From RGIG1959 sp045540655 (lineage in GTDB: Bacteria; Bacillota; Clostridia; Oscillospirales; Acutalibacteraceae), in NCBI GenBank assembly GCA_045540655.1, contig JAZQHP010000118.1, forward strand, positions 1 to 25,862: 25,862 nucleotides of DNA, read 5' to 3'. This document shows positions 7,605 to 16,391 of this stretch, piece by piece. Under the pieces are notes generated by a model. It saw nothing but the letters and a program-made list of their open reading frames with translations. It searched no databases and was not told the origin of the DNA. Both the position numbers and the translations under genes were made by a program. Numbering within the stretch: the first letter of the stretch is position 1; each line of letters starts with the position of its first letter.

Positions 7605-8510
7605 GTGTCGTTTTGCGGCGATATCAAAAAGGAAATATCCGTAGCCCCCTTGCCCCATACCTGTTGCCGTCATGCCTTTTCCTACGGTCTGATGCAAGGC
7701 GCTCACGCCTTTCGCACGGACGATCTGTCGATCCAGACCGAACACCGGGCGGTGGCGGCGGCATACGCGGCGGTTATTACCGCGTTATTCGAGGACGTGA
7801 GCTTTTGCGAACAGACCACGCCGCGCAAAAACGGGTTGTACCACACCGTTTGCGTGGCGGACGAAGCCGATCGCAAACAGATCCTCGCCGCTTTCGGACA
7901 CACGGGTCAAGAGCCATCTTTGCGCCTGAACCGCGCCAATCTCGATTGCGACAGCTGTGCCGCCGCGTATCTGCGCGGAGCGTTTCTCGCCTGCGGCTCG
8001 GTGTCCGATCCCGAAGCGGATTATCACCTGGAAATGTCCGTGCCGTTTCATAAATTCAGCCTGGATCTTCTGACGTTGTTCGGGGAGTGCGGTATCCCGA
8101 TGAAACACATGGTACGCAAAGGATGCAACGTGCTCTATCTGAAAGAGGGCGACGCCATCGCCGACTGCCTGACGCTCATCGGCGCTCAAAGCGCCTCGCT
8201 CCAGATCTATCAGACCATGATGATCAAGGATATCCGCAACAAGGTCAATCGCCAGAACAACTGCGAAAGCGCCAATTCCGACAAAACGGCGGCCGCCGCC
8301 GCCGAGCAGATCCGCGCGGTCATGCATATCCGCGATCACGGCGGACTGCAACAACTGCCCACCGAGCTTCGGGAGCTCGCCGAACTGCGGCTGGAGCATC
8401 CCGAATACTCCTTAAGAGAACTGGGCGAGGCATCCGATCCGCCCGTCAGCCGCTCCGGCATCAACCATCGTCTGAAACGCCTGATGGAATTTGCCGCCGC
8501 ACTGGGCTGA
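7605..8510 (+). CDS. whiA: DNA-binding regulator WhiA
   Basis: WhiA is a DNA-binding protein linked to cell division, chromosome segregation and, in actinobacteria, sporulation control. It consists of a degenerate LAGLIDADG homing-endonuclease-like domain plus a C-terminal helix-turn-helix. Family blocks seen are FCGDIKKEIS at the start, YLRGAFLACGSVSDPEADYHLE near residue 120, NKVNRQNNCESAN near 210, and the final HTH (PEYSLRELGE..., VSRSGINHRLKRL) near 265-295. ATG 7599 is in frame, but GTG 7605 lies 9 bases after AGGAG while the ATG lies only 3 after it. GTG also gives the usual MSF start, so it is preferred. The length is 301 residues. Confidence 0.95.
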   Translation: MSFCGDIKKEISVAPLPHTCCRHAFSYGLMQGAHAFRTDDLSIQTEHRAVAAAYAAVITALFEDVSFCEQTTPRKNGLYHTVCVADEADRKQILAAFGHTGQEPSLRLNRANLDCDSCAAAYLRGAFLACGSVSDPEADYHLEMSVPFHKFSLDLLTLFGECGIPMKHMVRKGCNVLYLKEGDAIADCLTLIGAQSASLQIYQTMMIKDIRNKVNRQNNCESANSDKTAAAAAEQIRAVMHIRDHGGLQQLPTELRELAELRLEHPEYSLRELGEASDPPVSRSGINHRLKRLMEFAAALG

Positions 8511-8544
8511 TCCCCCGCCATTATGTAAAAAGGAGGTGCCGTTT

Positions 8545-11500
8545 GTGGCATTTGCTCATCTGCACGTACACAGTGAATACAGCCTGCTCGACGGTGCCTG
8601 CCGCATCCGTGAACTGGTCAAGCGTGCCAAGGAGCTCGGTCAGACCTCGGTCGCCATTACCGATCACGGCGTAATGTACGGCGCGGTGGACTTTTATAAA
8701 GCCGCCAAAGCCGAAGGCATCCACCCCATCATCGGATGCGAAGTGTATGTGGCGGCTCGTTCCCGCCACGACAAAGTACACGGTGTCGACAACGAGCACG
8801 CCCATCTGGTGTTGCTTTGCGAAAATGAAACGGGCTACCAGAACCTGATCCGTCTGGTTTCCCTTGCCTTTACCGAAGGCTTTTACGGCAAGCCCCGCGT
8901 GGACCGCGAACTGCTGACGCAATACCACGAAGGGCTCATTGCCCTGTCGGCGTGTCTGGCGGGCGAAATTCCCCGTGCACTCCTGCGCGGCGATTATGCC
9001 GCCGCCAGACAGACCGCCGCCGAATACGCGGCGATCTTCGGCAAGGATCATTTTTATATCGAACTGCAGGATCACGGACTGGAGGAACAAAAGCGCATCA
9101 ATCCGCTGTTGCTGAAACTGTCGCACGAGCTGGGTATCCCGCCCGTCTGCACCAACGACGCTCACTATCCGCGCCGTGAGGACGCCTCTGTACAACGCGT
9201 CCTCCTTTGCATCCAGACCGCCACCACGCTCGACGATCCGTCCTCCATGGCGTTTGAAGGCGACGAGTTTTATCTCAAATCCGAAGAGGAGATGCGCGCC
9301 CTGTTCCCGCAGGTGCCCGCCGCCATCGACAACACCGCTGCCATTGCCGCGCGGTGTCAGTTTGATTTCACCTTCGGACAAACCAAGCTCCCCGCTTTTC
9401 GCGCCCCGAACGGCGACAGCAACGCCTATTTCCGCGAGCTTGCCGTCGACGGTTTCCGTCGGAAATACGGCGATCATCCGCCGGCAGGTGCTGTACAGCG
9501 CTTGCAATACGAAATGGATATGATCGAGCGCATGGGGTATGTCAACTATTACCTCATTGTGCGCGATTATGTGGTATACGCCAAAACGCACGACATCCCC
9601 GTTGGTCCCGGACGTGGATCGGGCGCGGGCAGTCTGTGCGCCTATTGTATGGATATTACGGGCATCGATCCGCTGAAATACGATCTGCTGTTCGAGCGTT
9701 TCCTCAACCCCGAACGCGTGAGCATGCCCGACTTTGATATTGATTTCTGCAACGAAAAACGCCAGCAGGTCATCGACTACGTCATCGACAAATACGGCGC
9801 CGATCACGTGGCGCAGATCATCACCTTCGGAACGATGGCCGCCAAAGCCGCCGTGCGCGACGTGGCACGCGTGATGTCGCTCCCTTATGCGGTCGGTGAT
9901 GCCGTTGCCAAACAGATCCCGAATGCACTGAACATGACACTCGATAAGGCGCTCGAGGAGTCCGCTGCGCTGAAAGAGATGTATGACAGCGATCCCAAGG
10001 TGACGTCGCTGATCGATATGGCCAGACGGGTCGAGGGCATGCCGCGACACACATCCACCCATGCGGCGGGTGTCGTCATCACCGCCGATCCCGTCAGTGC
10101 TTATGTGCCGCTGTGTGTCAACAGCGACGCGGTGGCAACCCAGTTCACCATGACGACGCTGGAAGAGCTCGGGCTTTTGAAAATGGATTTTCTGGGGCTG
10201 CGCAACCTGACCATCATCGACAACACCGTCCGTCAGGTGCAGGCGATCCTGCCGTCGTTTACGATCGATACCATTCCGCTCGACGAACCGCGTGTGTATC
10301 GGATGTTTGCCGCGGGCGATACCGCCGGTGTGTTTCAGTTTGAATCGGGCGGCATGAAACGCGTGCTGGCCAATCTCAAACCGGAGCATTTTGAGGATCT
10401 CATCGCGGTGATTTCGCTGTACCGTCCCGGTCCGATGGCATCCATCCCGCGGTATATTCATAACCGTCATCACCCGCAGGACGTACGCTATGCGCACCCG
10501 CTTCTGGAACCCATTCTGCGCGTCACTTACGGTTGCATCGTGTATCAGGAGCAGGTGATGCAGATTCTGCAGGCACTGGGCGGCTATTCGCTGGGGCGTG
10601 CGGATCTCGTGCGCCGCGCCATGTCCAAGAAAAAGCACGACGTGATGGCGAAGGAACGCGATATCTTCATCCACGGTCTGATCACCGACGGTCGTGTGGA
10701 GGTGGACGGCTGTGTCCGCCGCGGCGTCCCCGAAACCGTTGCCAACCGCATTTTTGACGAGATGGCATCGTTTGCATCCTACGCCTTCAACAAATCCCAC
10801 GCGGCGGCATATGCCCTGGTGGCATACCAGACCGCCTATCTGAAATGCCTGTACCCGAAAGAATATATCTGCGCCCTCATCAGTTCCTGCTCCGACGCCG
10901 GTAAGGTCGCGCAGTATATCCGCGAAGCCAATCGACTGAACATTGCGGTGTTACCGCCGCACGTCAACCACAGCTTTGCCGATTTTGTCGCCGAGCCCGA
11001 CGGTATCCGCTTCGGTCTGCTCGCGGTCAAAAACATCGGACGTCCCTGCATCGACGCCATTGTGCAGGAGCGTCGGACGGACGGTCCGTTTCGCGGTTTT
11101 GCCGATTTTGTGCGTCGCCTGTCCGGTCGGCGCGAATGCAACCGCCGCGCCATCGAAAGCCTCATTCAATGCGGCGCCCTCGACAGCATGGACGCCAATC
11201 GGCACCAGATGCTCGAACACCTGTCCTTCCTGCTGGAACGCTTTGAACAGCTTCATCGGTACCAGATGAACGGTCAGCTCGGGCTGTTCGATTTCATGGG
11301 CGAGGATGTGACACCGGAAGACGATCTGACATTGCCTCCGCTTGCCGAGCTCCCCGCCGCCAAGCTGTTGGCGATGGAAAAGGAGATCACAGGTCTGTAT
11401 ATCAGCGGTCACCCGCTCAAAGAATACGCCGCCGTATTGCCGCGGCTGAAAGTCACGCCGCTTGAACAGGTGATCGCGCGCGCCGAAGAACAGGCCGATG

Positions 11501-12015
11501 CCGCCGACGGTGAATCCGTGCGATTGTTCGGCTCTCTCGGAGCGATCCGCACCAAGGCGACCAAAAAGGGTGCGACCATGGCGTACGCGACCCTAGAAGA
11601 TCTGACAGGAAGCATTGAGCTGTTGCTGTTCCCGAAGCCTCTCTCCCAGTTTGCGTCACTCATTCACGACGGCGCGGTCGTCATCGTCAGCGGGCGTTTG
11701 AGCATCCGCGAAGACCAGCCGCCGTCGGTGGTCGTGGATCGTCTGCAGGAGGTGTCCGCCGACGCGGTGCAGCGTGCGACGGCACGCTCGGAGAAATACG
11801 GACTGTATCTGCGGCTGATGAGCGAAGACGATGCGGCGTGGCAGGAGGTGCGTCCGATGCTTGAAAAGCATCCCGGCGACCGCCCCGTATTCATCCGCTT
11901 TGCCGACAGCGGCAGGCTCGTGAAGGCGGCAGGACTCGCCGTTGACGTGACACCGACGCTGATTTCACGTCTTCAGCGCCAAATCGGCGAGACAAATGTG
12001 GCACTTCTCGACTGA
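8545..12015 (+). CDS. dnaE: DNA polymerase III alpha subunit, DnaE type
   Basis: This is a family C replicative polymerase subunit acting at the replication fork. The PHP domain is N-terminal (HLHVHSEYSLLDG at about residue 4, then AITDHG). The palm carries GPGRGSGAGSLCAY near 355 and the catalytic acidic triplet in PDFDIDF (residues 395-401). Helix-hairpin-helix elements follow, then an OB-fold near residues 985-1060 (SLGAIRTKATKKGATMAYATLEDLTG). The length of 1156 residues fits DnaE and not PolC, as there is no inserted proofreading exonuclease. GTG 8545 is chosen because AGGAGG ends 8 bases upstream and the protein then begins next to the PHP motif. It closes the plus-strand group, 34 bases after whiA. 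Confidence 0.97.
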   Translation: MAFAHLHVHSEYSLLDGACRIRELVKRAKELGQTSVAITDHGVMYGAVDFYKAAKAEGIHPIIGCEVYVAARSRHDKVHGVDNEHAHLVLLCENETGYQNLIRLVSLAFTEGFYGKPRVDRELLTQYHEGLIALSACLAGEIPRALLRGDYAAARQTAAEYAAIFGKDHFYIELQDHGLEEQKRINPLLLKLSHELGIPPVCTNDAHYPRREDASVQRVLLCIQTATTLDDPSSMAFEGDEFYLKSEEEMRALFPQVPAAIDNTAAIAARCQFDFTFGQTKLPAFRAPNGDSNAYFRELAVDGFRRKYGDHPPAGAVQRLQYEMDMIERMGYVNYYLIVRDYVVYAKTHDIPVGPGRGSGAGSLCAYCMDITGIDPLKYDLLFERFLNPERVSMPDFDIDFCNEKRQQVIDYVIDKYGADHVAQIITFGTMAAKAAVRDVARVMSLPYAVGDAVAKQIPNALNMTLDKALEESAALKEMYDSDPKVTSLIDMARRVEGMPRHTSTHAAGVVITADPVSAYVPLCVNSDAVATQFTMTTLEELGLLKMDFLGLRNLTIIDNTVRQVQAILPSFTIDTIPLDEPRVYRMFAAGDTAGVFQFESGGMKRVLANLKPEHFEDLIAVISLYRPGPMASIPRYIHNRHHPQDVRYAHPLLEPILRVTYGCIVYQEQVMQILQALGGYSLGRADLVRRAMSKKKHDVMAKERDIFIHGLITDGRVEVDGCVRRGVPETVANRIFDEMASFASYAFNKSHAAAYALVAYQTAYLKCLYPKEYICALISSCSDAGKVAQYIREANRLNIAVLPPHVNHSFADFVAEPDGIRFGLLAVKNIGRPCIDAIVQERRTDGPFRGFADFVRRLSGRRECNRRAIESLIQCGALDSMDANRHQMLEHLSFLLERFEQLHRYQMNGQLGLFDFMGEDVTPEDDLTLPPLAELPAAKLLAMEKEITGLYISGHPLKEYAAVLPRLKVTPLEQVIARAEEQADAADGESVRLFGSLGAIRTKATKKGATMAYATLEDLTGSIELLLFPKPLSQFASLIHDGAVVIVSGRLSIREDQPPSVVVDRLQEVSADAVQRATARSEKYGLYLRLMSEDDAAWQEVRPMLEKHPGDRPVFIRFADSGRLVKAAGLAVDVTPTLISRLQRQIGETNVALLD

Positions 12016-12045
12016 TTTTTAACATTTCCTGCGTTTTTTCACAGA

Positions 12046-12069
12046 AAAAGCAAATATTCACTTGCTTTT
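12046..12069. repeat. Inverted repeat overlapping the pfkA -35 region
   Basis: AAAAGCAA (12046-12053) is mirrored by TTGCTTTT (12062-12069) with an 8-base spacer. The right arm contains the TTGCTT used as the pfkA -35. It could be an operator or a weak terminator after dnaE; its AT-rich stem makes efficient termination unlikely. Confidence 0.35.
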
Positions 12070-12091
12070 CTACCCTCTCATGGTGTATAAT
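12062..12091 (+). promoter_or_regulatory. Sigma-A promoter of pfkA
   Basis: TTGCTT (12062-12067), an 18-base spacer and a perfect TATAAT (12086-12091). The leader to the ATG at 12157 is about 58 bases. Confidence 0.7.
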
Positions 12092-12156
12092 ATGTAGGAC
12101 TTTTTAAGAACACCTGTTTTTCGGAACAGAGCACCTATAAAAGGAGTTGTATTGCA

Positions 12157-13125
12157 ATGTCTGTCAAGAGAATTGCTGTGCTGACCAGCGGCGGCGACGC
12201 CCCCGGCATGAACGCGGCTGTCCGCGCTGTTGCGCGTACGGCGATCAACCGTGGTCTGGAAGTCTTCGGCGTATACCGTGGATACAACGGTCTGATCCAC
12301 GACGATATGTTCGAAATGAATCTGCGCAGTGTTTCCGATATCATCCACCGCGGCGGCACCATGCTGTACACCGCCCGCAGCCCCGAATTCCGCACGGAAG
12401 AAGGTATGCAACAAGCCATCGCCAACTGCCGCAAGCGCGGCATCGACGGCGTAGTTGTCATCGGCGGCGACGGCTCCTTCCGCGGCGCGCAGGATCTGAC
12501 CCGTCGCGGTCTGCCCTGCATCGGTATTCCCGGCACCATCGATAATGACATCTCCTGCTGTGAGCACACCATCGGTTACGACACGGCGCTCAACACCTGC
12601 ATGGATATGATCGACAAACTGCGTGATACCGCTCAGTCTCACGACCGTTGCAGCGTCGTGGAAGTCATGGGTCGTCGCGCGGGCTATCTGGCGCTCAACG
12701 TCGGCATCGCGTGCGGTGCGACCAGCATCCTTGTCCCCGAAGTGCCGTTCGATTTTGAGACCGACATCCTCGGCCGCATGGAAGAAACCGCTAAGACCCA
12801 GAAGAAGCACTTCATCATCATCGTGGCGGAAGGCGTCGGCGGCGTGCTGGAAATGGCGAAGGAAATCGAAACCCGCACCGGCATTGAAACCCGCGCCACC
12901 ATCCTCGGTCACGTGCAACGCGGCGGCTCGCCCACCCTGCGCGACCGTGTGCTGGCAAGCCAGATGGGCAACGAAGCGGTCAAGCTGTTGCTGGAAGGCA
13001 AGAGCAACCGCGTCGTGACGATCCAGAACGACCAGATCCTTGATTACGATATCGAGGAAGCGCTGGCGATGAAGAAGCCCTTCGATCTGGACCTTTACGA
13101 AATGGCTCACGAGATCTCCATCTGA
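12157..13125 (+). CDS. pfkA: ATP-dependent 6-phosphofructokinase
   Basis: The enzyme phosphorylates fructose-6-phosphate to fructose-1,6-bisphosphate, the committed step of glycolysis. Motifs seen are LTSGGDAPGMNAAVRA at residues 9-24, GGDGSFRGA near 108 (the Gly after GGD is typical of ATP-using enzymes), the catalytic GTIDNDI near 129, the substrate block EVMGRRAGYLAL near 169, and GHVQRGGSPTLRDR near 250. The 322-residue length is the bacterial norm. AAGGAG (12141-12146) precedes the ATG by 10 bases. The gene has its own promoter and a strong terminator, so it can be regulated apart from dnaE. No pyruvate kinase gene follows, unlike in many Bacillota. Confidence 0.97.
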   Translation: MSVKRIAVLTSGGDAPGMNAAVRAVARTAINRGLEVFGVYRGYNGLIHDDMFEMNLRSVSDIIHRGGTMLYTARSPEFRTEEGMQQAIANCRKRGIDGVVVIGGDGSFRGAQDLTRRGLPCIGIPGTIDNDISCCEHTIGYDTALNTCMDMIDKLRDTAQSHDRCSVVEVMGRRAGYLALNVGIACGATSILVPEVPFDFETDILGRMEETAKTQKKHFIIIVAEGVGGVLEMAKEIETRTGIETRATILGHVQRGGSPTLRDRVLASQMGNEAVKLLLEGKSNRVVTIQNDQILDYDIEEALAMKKPFDLDLYEMAHEISI

Positions 13126-13137
13126 TTTTGTTTTTAT

Positions 13138-13172
13138 AAAGCAGCGAATCCGCTCGGGTTCGCTGCTTTTTT
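13138..13172 (+). terminator. Rho-independent terminator of pfkA
   Basis: An 11-bp stem (13141-13151 with 13156-13166, one G-T pair) and a 4-base loop are followed by six T. It starts 13 bases after the pfkA stop. Confidence 0.93.
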
Positions 13173-13197
13173 CTGTCCAAATCCGATGCATTTCCGA

Positions 13198-13226
13198 TTG
13201 ACACTAGGCACAGAGTTTGGTACACT
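13198..13226 (+). promoter_or_regulatory. Sigma-A promoter of the phosphoesterase gene
   Basis: A perfect TTGACA (13198-13203), a 17-base spacer and TACACT (13221-13226), with TGG just before the -10 as a TGn extension. The leader to ATG 13284 is about 50 bases. Confidence 0.75.
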
Positions 13227-13283
13227 TATTAATAGAGTATGCGAAGAAACGGTCGGTTTCTCGCTAAAAAGGAGAATCGCTTT

Positions 13284-15608
13284 ATGAAACGCGTAATCAC
13301 ATTGGTTCTTTGCCTATGCCTGCTGTTGTTTACAGCCGGCAGCATCGGCGTGCTGTCTTCGGCGGACACAGCCGCTTCTTTGGACTTCACGGTCTCCTAC
13401 GGTACGACGGACGGCGCTGTCTTGTCGTCGCTGACGCCATACGACGATGACATGATCGCCGATCTTTCGAAGGGCATTACCGACGGCGTAGCGGTGGATT
13501 CCACCACCGGCATTCCGGTGCAGGTGTTCACCGTGAACACTGACGGCGTGGTCGCTTCGGAAATTACGCTGACCGCCAATGTCGCCACCATCGAAAACGA
13601 GCGCATCGCCATGAAGGTGTACAATCCGTCCACCGACAGCTGGGATCTGCTCGCGACAGCCATGACGCGCGACACGGCGCTGACCGCGCAAGCGGATCTG
13701 GCGACCTATGCGGTTGACGGCGCGGTGAAGGTGATGCTGACGCCTGACTACGTCGCCAACGGCAGCAACGTGCTGCTGTGGAGCACCGACCAACAGCACT
13801 ATACCAAGTTCGAAGACCTCAATCAGACCTACTACGACATTAACACCTATGCCGCCAATGAATACAAGGCGGGCAACATCGCCTATATGATCAACACCGG
13901 CGATATTGTGGATGATACGCCGATGATGGCGACCGCCAAGGGACAATGGATCGTGGCGGACAAGGCGTTCGACATTCTCGACGAAGCCGCCGTCCCCTAC
14001 GGCATCGTCACCGGCAACCACGACGTCGGCGACTACCCCTCCAACAACTACACCCACTACGATCAGTATTTCAACGCCGACCGCTACGAGAACCGCCCGT
14101 GGTACGGCGGCACTCCCGACAACAACCGCAGCCACTACGACCTGGTGACGGCCGGCAACAAGGATCTGCTGATTCTGTATCTGGGCTTCGGACTGGAAGC
14201 GATGGAGCTGGATTGGTGCAACGAAGTCATCGCCAAGTATCCCCACCGCAGCGTCATCATCTGCACCCACCAATACTTAAGCCCGACGCAGCTCGTTCAC
14301 AAGGGACGCGCGGACATCATCTTTAACAGCTTGGTCGTCCCGAACAAGAACGTGGTGATGGTGCTGTCCGGTCACTACGAAGGCGCCGGCTACTACACGC
14401 AAGAGCTGGACGACGGCCGCATTGTGCAGGAAGTGGTCGCGGACTACCAGTTCGTGCAAAAGGAAAGCGAACAATACTACATTGATAAAGGCGTCAAAGA
14501 CCCGTTGCACAAAATCGGCGCAGTCGCCAACTGCAACGGCGAAGGCTACATGCGCAACGTGACCATCAAAGGCAACACCGTGACCATGTTCGGCTTCTCC
14601 CCCGTCACGGGCGGTGAAACGCCCTACGGCCAACGCGACGACATCACCCTGACCGTGCCTTTTGTGAACAGCGGCCGCTTCATCACCACCTACGCCTTCC
14701 ACGCGCAGGAAGGAGCGACGGACGCAGCGGTGCTGCCTGATCTTTCGACGGAGGAGCTCGCGCCCTTGTCGGCATCGGCGAATCTTGACAACCTGCAAGC
14801 GATGATCAAGGAAGCCTCCTCCTTCAAGAAAAAGGATTTCACCGAGGAAAGCTATAACGCGCTCAAGGAGGCCGTCAAAGACGCCAAATCGGCCGTAAAA
14901 TCGCAGGACGACATGCTGGTGAGCGCTGCGGCGCAAAACCTTGAAGTAGCGATGGGCGCCCTTTGCGAACGCGATAACGGCATGGATCCCGACAAGCTGA
15001 CGCTCGTTCATGCCTTCGACATGAATCTGAGCAACTGGCAGAATGCCGACGGCACCAAGTCGCTGTTCACGGATAATTCCTTCATCAAAGCGACGCAACT
15101 GGAAAGCGGCGGCTTCACTGCCGAAAAGAGCGACAAATCCAACATCGGCTGGCCCGCTGTCAAGTATAAGGAAATCCTGAACTTCACCCCCGAGGACGGC
15201 AAGGTCTATCTCTACCTCGACGTAGAAGCGGGCAGTACCTGGTCGGTATATCCCACTGTGATTCAGGACGGCAAGCAATACATGGGGCGCTGGAACTATG
15301 TGATCGAAGGCTCCTACAACGAAACCTTTGACGCGGGTTGCGGCCACTATAAAGGCGTCTATGACATCACGCCCGCCCTTGAGGATCTCGGCGTGGATCC
15401 GACGCAGGAAATGACGCTGACCATGACCATCAACGTGGTGCCCGGTCCCGTCACCTTCCACGATATCCGCGTGCTCACGGGCGACTATCCCGAAGGCATC
15501 GGTCTGAACACGAACATGCTGTTCGTCATCGGCGGTGTGGTCATCTTGGTGATCCTGGCGGTAGTGCTTGTCATTGTCCTTCGCAAGCCGAAAGAAAAAA
15601 GCAACTAA
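13284..15608 (+). CDS. Secreted, membrane-anchored calcineurin-like phosphoesterase
   Basis: This is a cell-surface metallophosphoesterase of unknown substrate. A signal peptide covers about residues 1-27 (MKRVITLVLCLCLLLF core). A beta-rich region follows, then the phosphoesterase core: STDQQHY near 169 (a DxQ-like variant of the usual DxH), NTGDIVDD near 205, TGNHDVG near 244, THQYLS near 327 and SGHYEG near 362. An alpha-helical FIVAR-like module lies at about 497-560 (KKKDFTEESYNALKEAV). A beta-rich domain resembling surface binding modules precedes a C-terminal transmembrane helix at about 746-768, with a positively charged tail and no LPXTG. ATG 13284 follows AAAAAGGAG; the frame opens earlier, but that part would disrupt the signal peptide. 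The length is 774 residues. Confidence 0.85.
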   Translation: MKRVITLVLCLCLLLFTAGSIGVLSSADTAASLDFTVSYGTTDGAVLSSLTPYDDDMIADLSKGITDGVAVDSTTGIPVQVFTVNTDGVVASEITLTANVATIENERIAMKVYNPSTDSWDLLATAMTRDTALTAQADLATYAVDGAVKVMLTPDYVANGSNVLLWSTDQQHYTKFEDLNQTYYDINTYAANEYKAGNIAYMINTGDIVDDTPMMATAKGQWIVADKAFDILDEAAVPYGIVTGNHDVGDYPSNNYTHYDQYFNADRYENRPWYGGTPDNNRSHYDLVTAGNKDLLILYLGFGLEAMELDWCNEVIAKYPHRSVIICTHQYLSPTQLVHKGRADIIFNSLVVPNKNVVMVLSGHYEGAGYYTQELDDGRIVQEVVADYQFVQKESEQYYIDKGVKDPLHKIGAVANCNGEGYMRNVTIKGNTVTMFGFSPVTGGETPYGQRDDITLTVPFVNSGRFITTYAFHAQEGATDAAVLPDLSTEELAPLSASANLDNLQAMIKEASSFKKKDFTEESYNALKEAVKDAKSAVKSQDDMLVSAAAQNLEVAMGALCERDNGMDPDKLTLVHAFDMNLSNWQNADGTKSLFTDNSFIKATQLESGGFTAEKSDKSNIGWPAVKYKEILNFTPEDGKVYLYLDVEAGSTWSVYPTVIQDGKQYMGRWNYVIEGSYNETFDAGCGHYKGVYDITPALEDLGVDPTQEMTLTMTINVVPGPVTFHDIRVLTGDYPEGIGLNTNMLFVIGGVVILVILAVVLVIVLRKPKEKSN

Positions 15609-15629
15609 TCGGTATCAATGGTAACAACA

Positions 15630-15669
15630 AGCCCGCCGTTCCCTTTTTGAAAGGGGACGGCGGGCTTTT
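15630..15669. terminator. Shared terminator between the phosphoesterase gene and spoIIR
   Basis: A 13-bp GC-rich stem (15631-15643 with 15653-15665, one G-T pair) with a 9-base loop and a short T run follow the plus-strand stop. The spoIIR stop on the minus strand lies just beyond, so the hairpin probably serves both convergent genes. The minus-strand T run is poor. Confidence 0.82.
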
Positions 15670-15670
15670 G

Positions 15671-16276
15671 CTATGCCGTCAGGCGCTCTTTGACAGCGGC
15701 GATCCATTCGACAATTTTAAATTGCACACGGTAGCGGCTTTCTCCTTCGATCAGTCGTTCCTCGGAGGCGGTGAGTACATCCGACCACTGTGCCTCACTC
15801 GCGCCAGACAGACACATCGGCGGGAACGCGACACACCACCAGTTTTGCCCCTTGCCTTCGCCGATCACCACACGCAAGGCGGTGTATTCCCCCGCAGGAA
15901 ACGTGGCGGTTTCGTAGTGCCTGGTGGGAAAATACACCCGATCGCACAGCGTTACACACGCCCTGTCCATACAGCCGTGAACAGCAAGACAGTGATTTGC
16001 CGCCCGCTCAATATCATCCAGCGCGTCGGTCAGCACCAGAAGCGCCGTGTCCCGCTCGCGTATCCCCGTCAGCAGACCGTCGGTTTGCGCCAACACCGCA
16101 TCCCTCACCTCGCGCTTGATCGCCTGATCCTGTTCGCTGTCGGACGCGGCAATCACATGCAGACGCACCACGTGATCCGACAGTTCCTCACACGCGGCGG
16201 TAAACGACGTCATCGAGAGCAGGAAGCTCCCTGCCAATCCCATGGCGAGGGCTTTGATCCATCGGGTTATGTTCAT
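15671..16276 (-). CDS. spoIIR: Stage II sporulation protein R
   Basis: SpoIIR is the forespore-made signal protein that activates the SpoIIGA protease, which matures sigma-E in the mother cell. The N-terminus is a signal or anchor segment (residues about 5-28). Diagnostic blocks follow: VRLHVIAASDSEQDQAIK near 37, PAGEYTALRVVIG near 128, and GQNWWCVAFPPMC near 145. The 201-residue length is typical. ATG 16276 has AAAGGATG upstream. It is a stand-alone gene on the minus strand between two terminators. Its presence is direct evidence that the organism carries the endospore programme. Confidence 0.94.
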   Translation of the reverse strand: MNITRWIKALAMGLAGSFLLSMTSFTAACEELSDHVVRLHVIAASDSEQDQAIKREVRDAVLAQTDGLLTGIRERDTALLVLTDALDDIERAANHCLAVHGCMDRACVTLCDRVYFPTRHYETATFPAGEYTALRVVIGEGKGQNWWCVAFPPMCLSGASEAQWSDVLTASEERLIEGESRYRVQFKIVEWIAAVKERLTA

Positions 16277-16309
16277 ATACAGTCATCCTTTCTCTTTGAT
16301 TGTCGCTCA

Positions 16310-16338
16310 AAGGATGCCCCGCCGACGGAAGATTATGC
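16310..16338 (-). promoter_or_regulatory. Possible sigma-F-like promoter of spoIIR
   Basis: In Bacillus spoIIR is read by forespore sigma-F. On the minus strand GCATA (16338-16334) is followed after 14 bases by GGGCATCCTT, which only partly fits the GGnnAnAnTR pattern. It lies between the upstream terminator and the ATG, where a promoter is needed. The match is weak. Confidence 0.2.
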
Positions 16339-16377
16339 AAAAAAGATCTGTCGAAAGACATTCGACAGATCTTTTTT
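16339..16377 (-). terminator. Terminator of the TIR-STAND-SecA gene
   Basis: A perfect 11-bp stem (16345-16355 with 16361-16371), a 5-base loop and flanking A6/T6 runs begin 14 bases after the large gene's stop. It separates that gene from spoIIR. Confidence 0.92.
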
Positions 16378-16391
16378 CATCATAAGTGTGC

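Noticed and set aside
8521..10800. 759-codon open frame antisense to dnaE
   Set aside because: It lies opposite a certain gene, has no ribosome binding site or recognisable domain, and is explained by the GC-rich codon bias of dnaE, which leaves few stops in the reverse frame.
12016..12156. Riboswitch or structured leader before pfkA
   Set aside because: Only a promoter and one short AT-rich inverted repeat upstream of the transcription start are visible; no conserved riboswitch core was recognised.
14277..15461. 394-codon open frame antisense to the phosphoesterase gene
   Set aside because: It is a shadow of a gene with clear signal peptide and motifs; no start signal or domain was seen.
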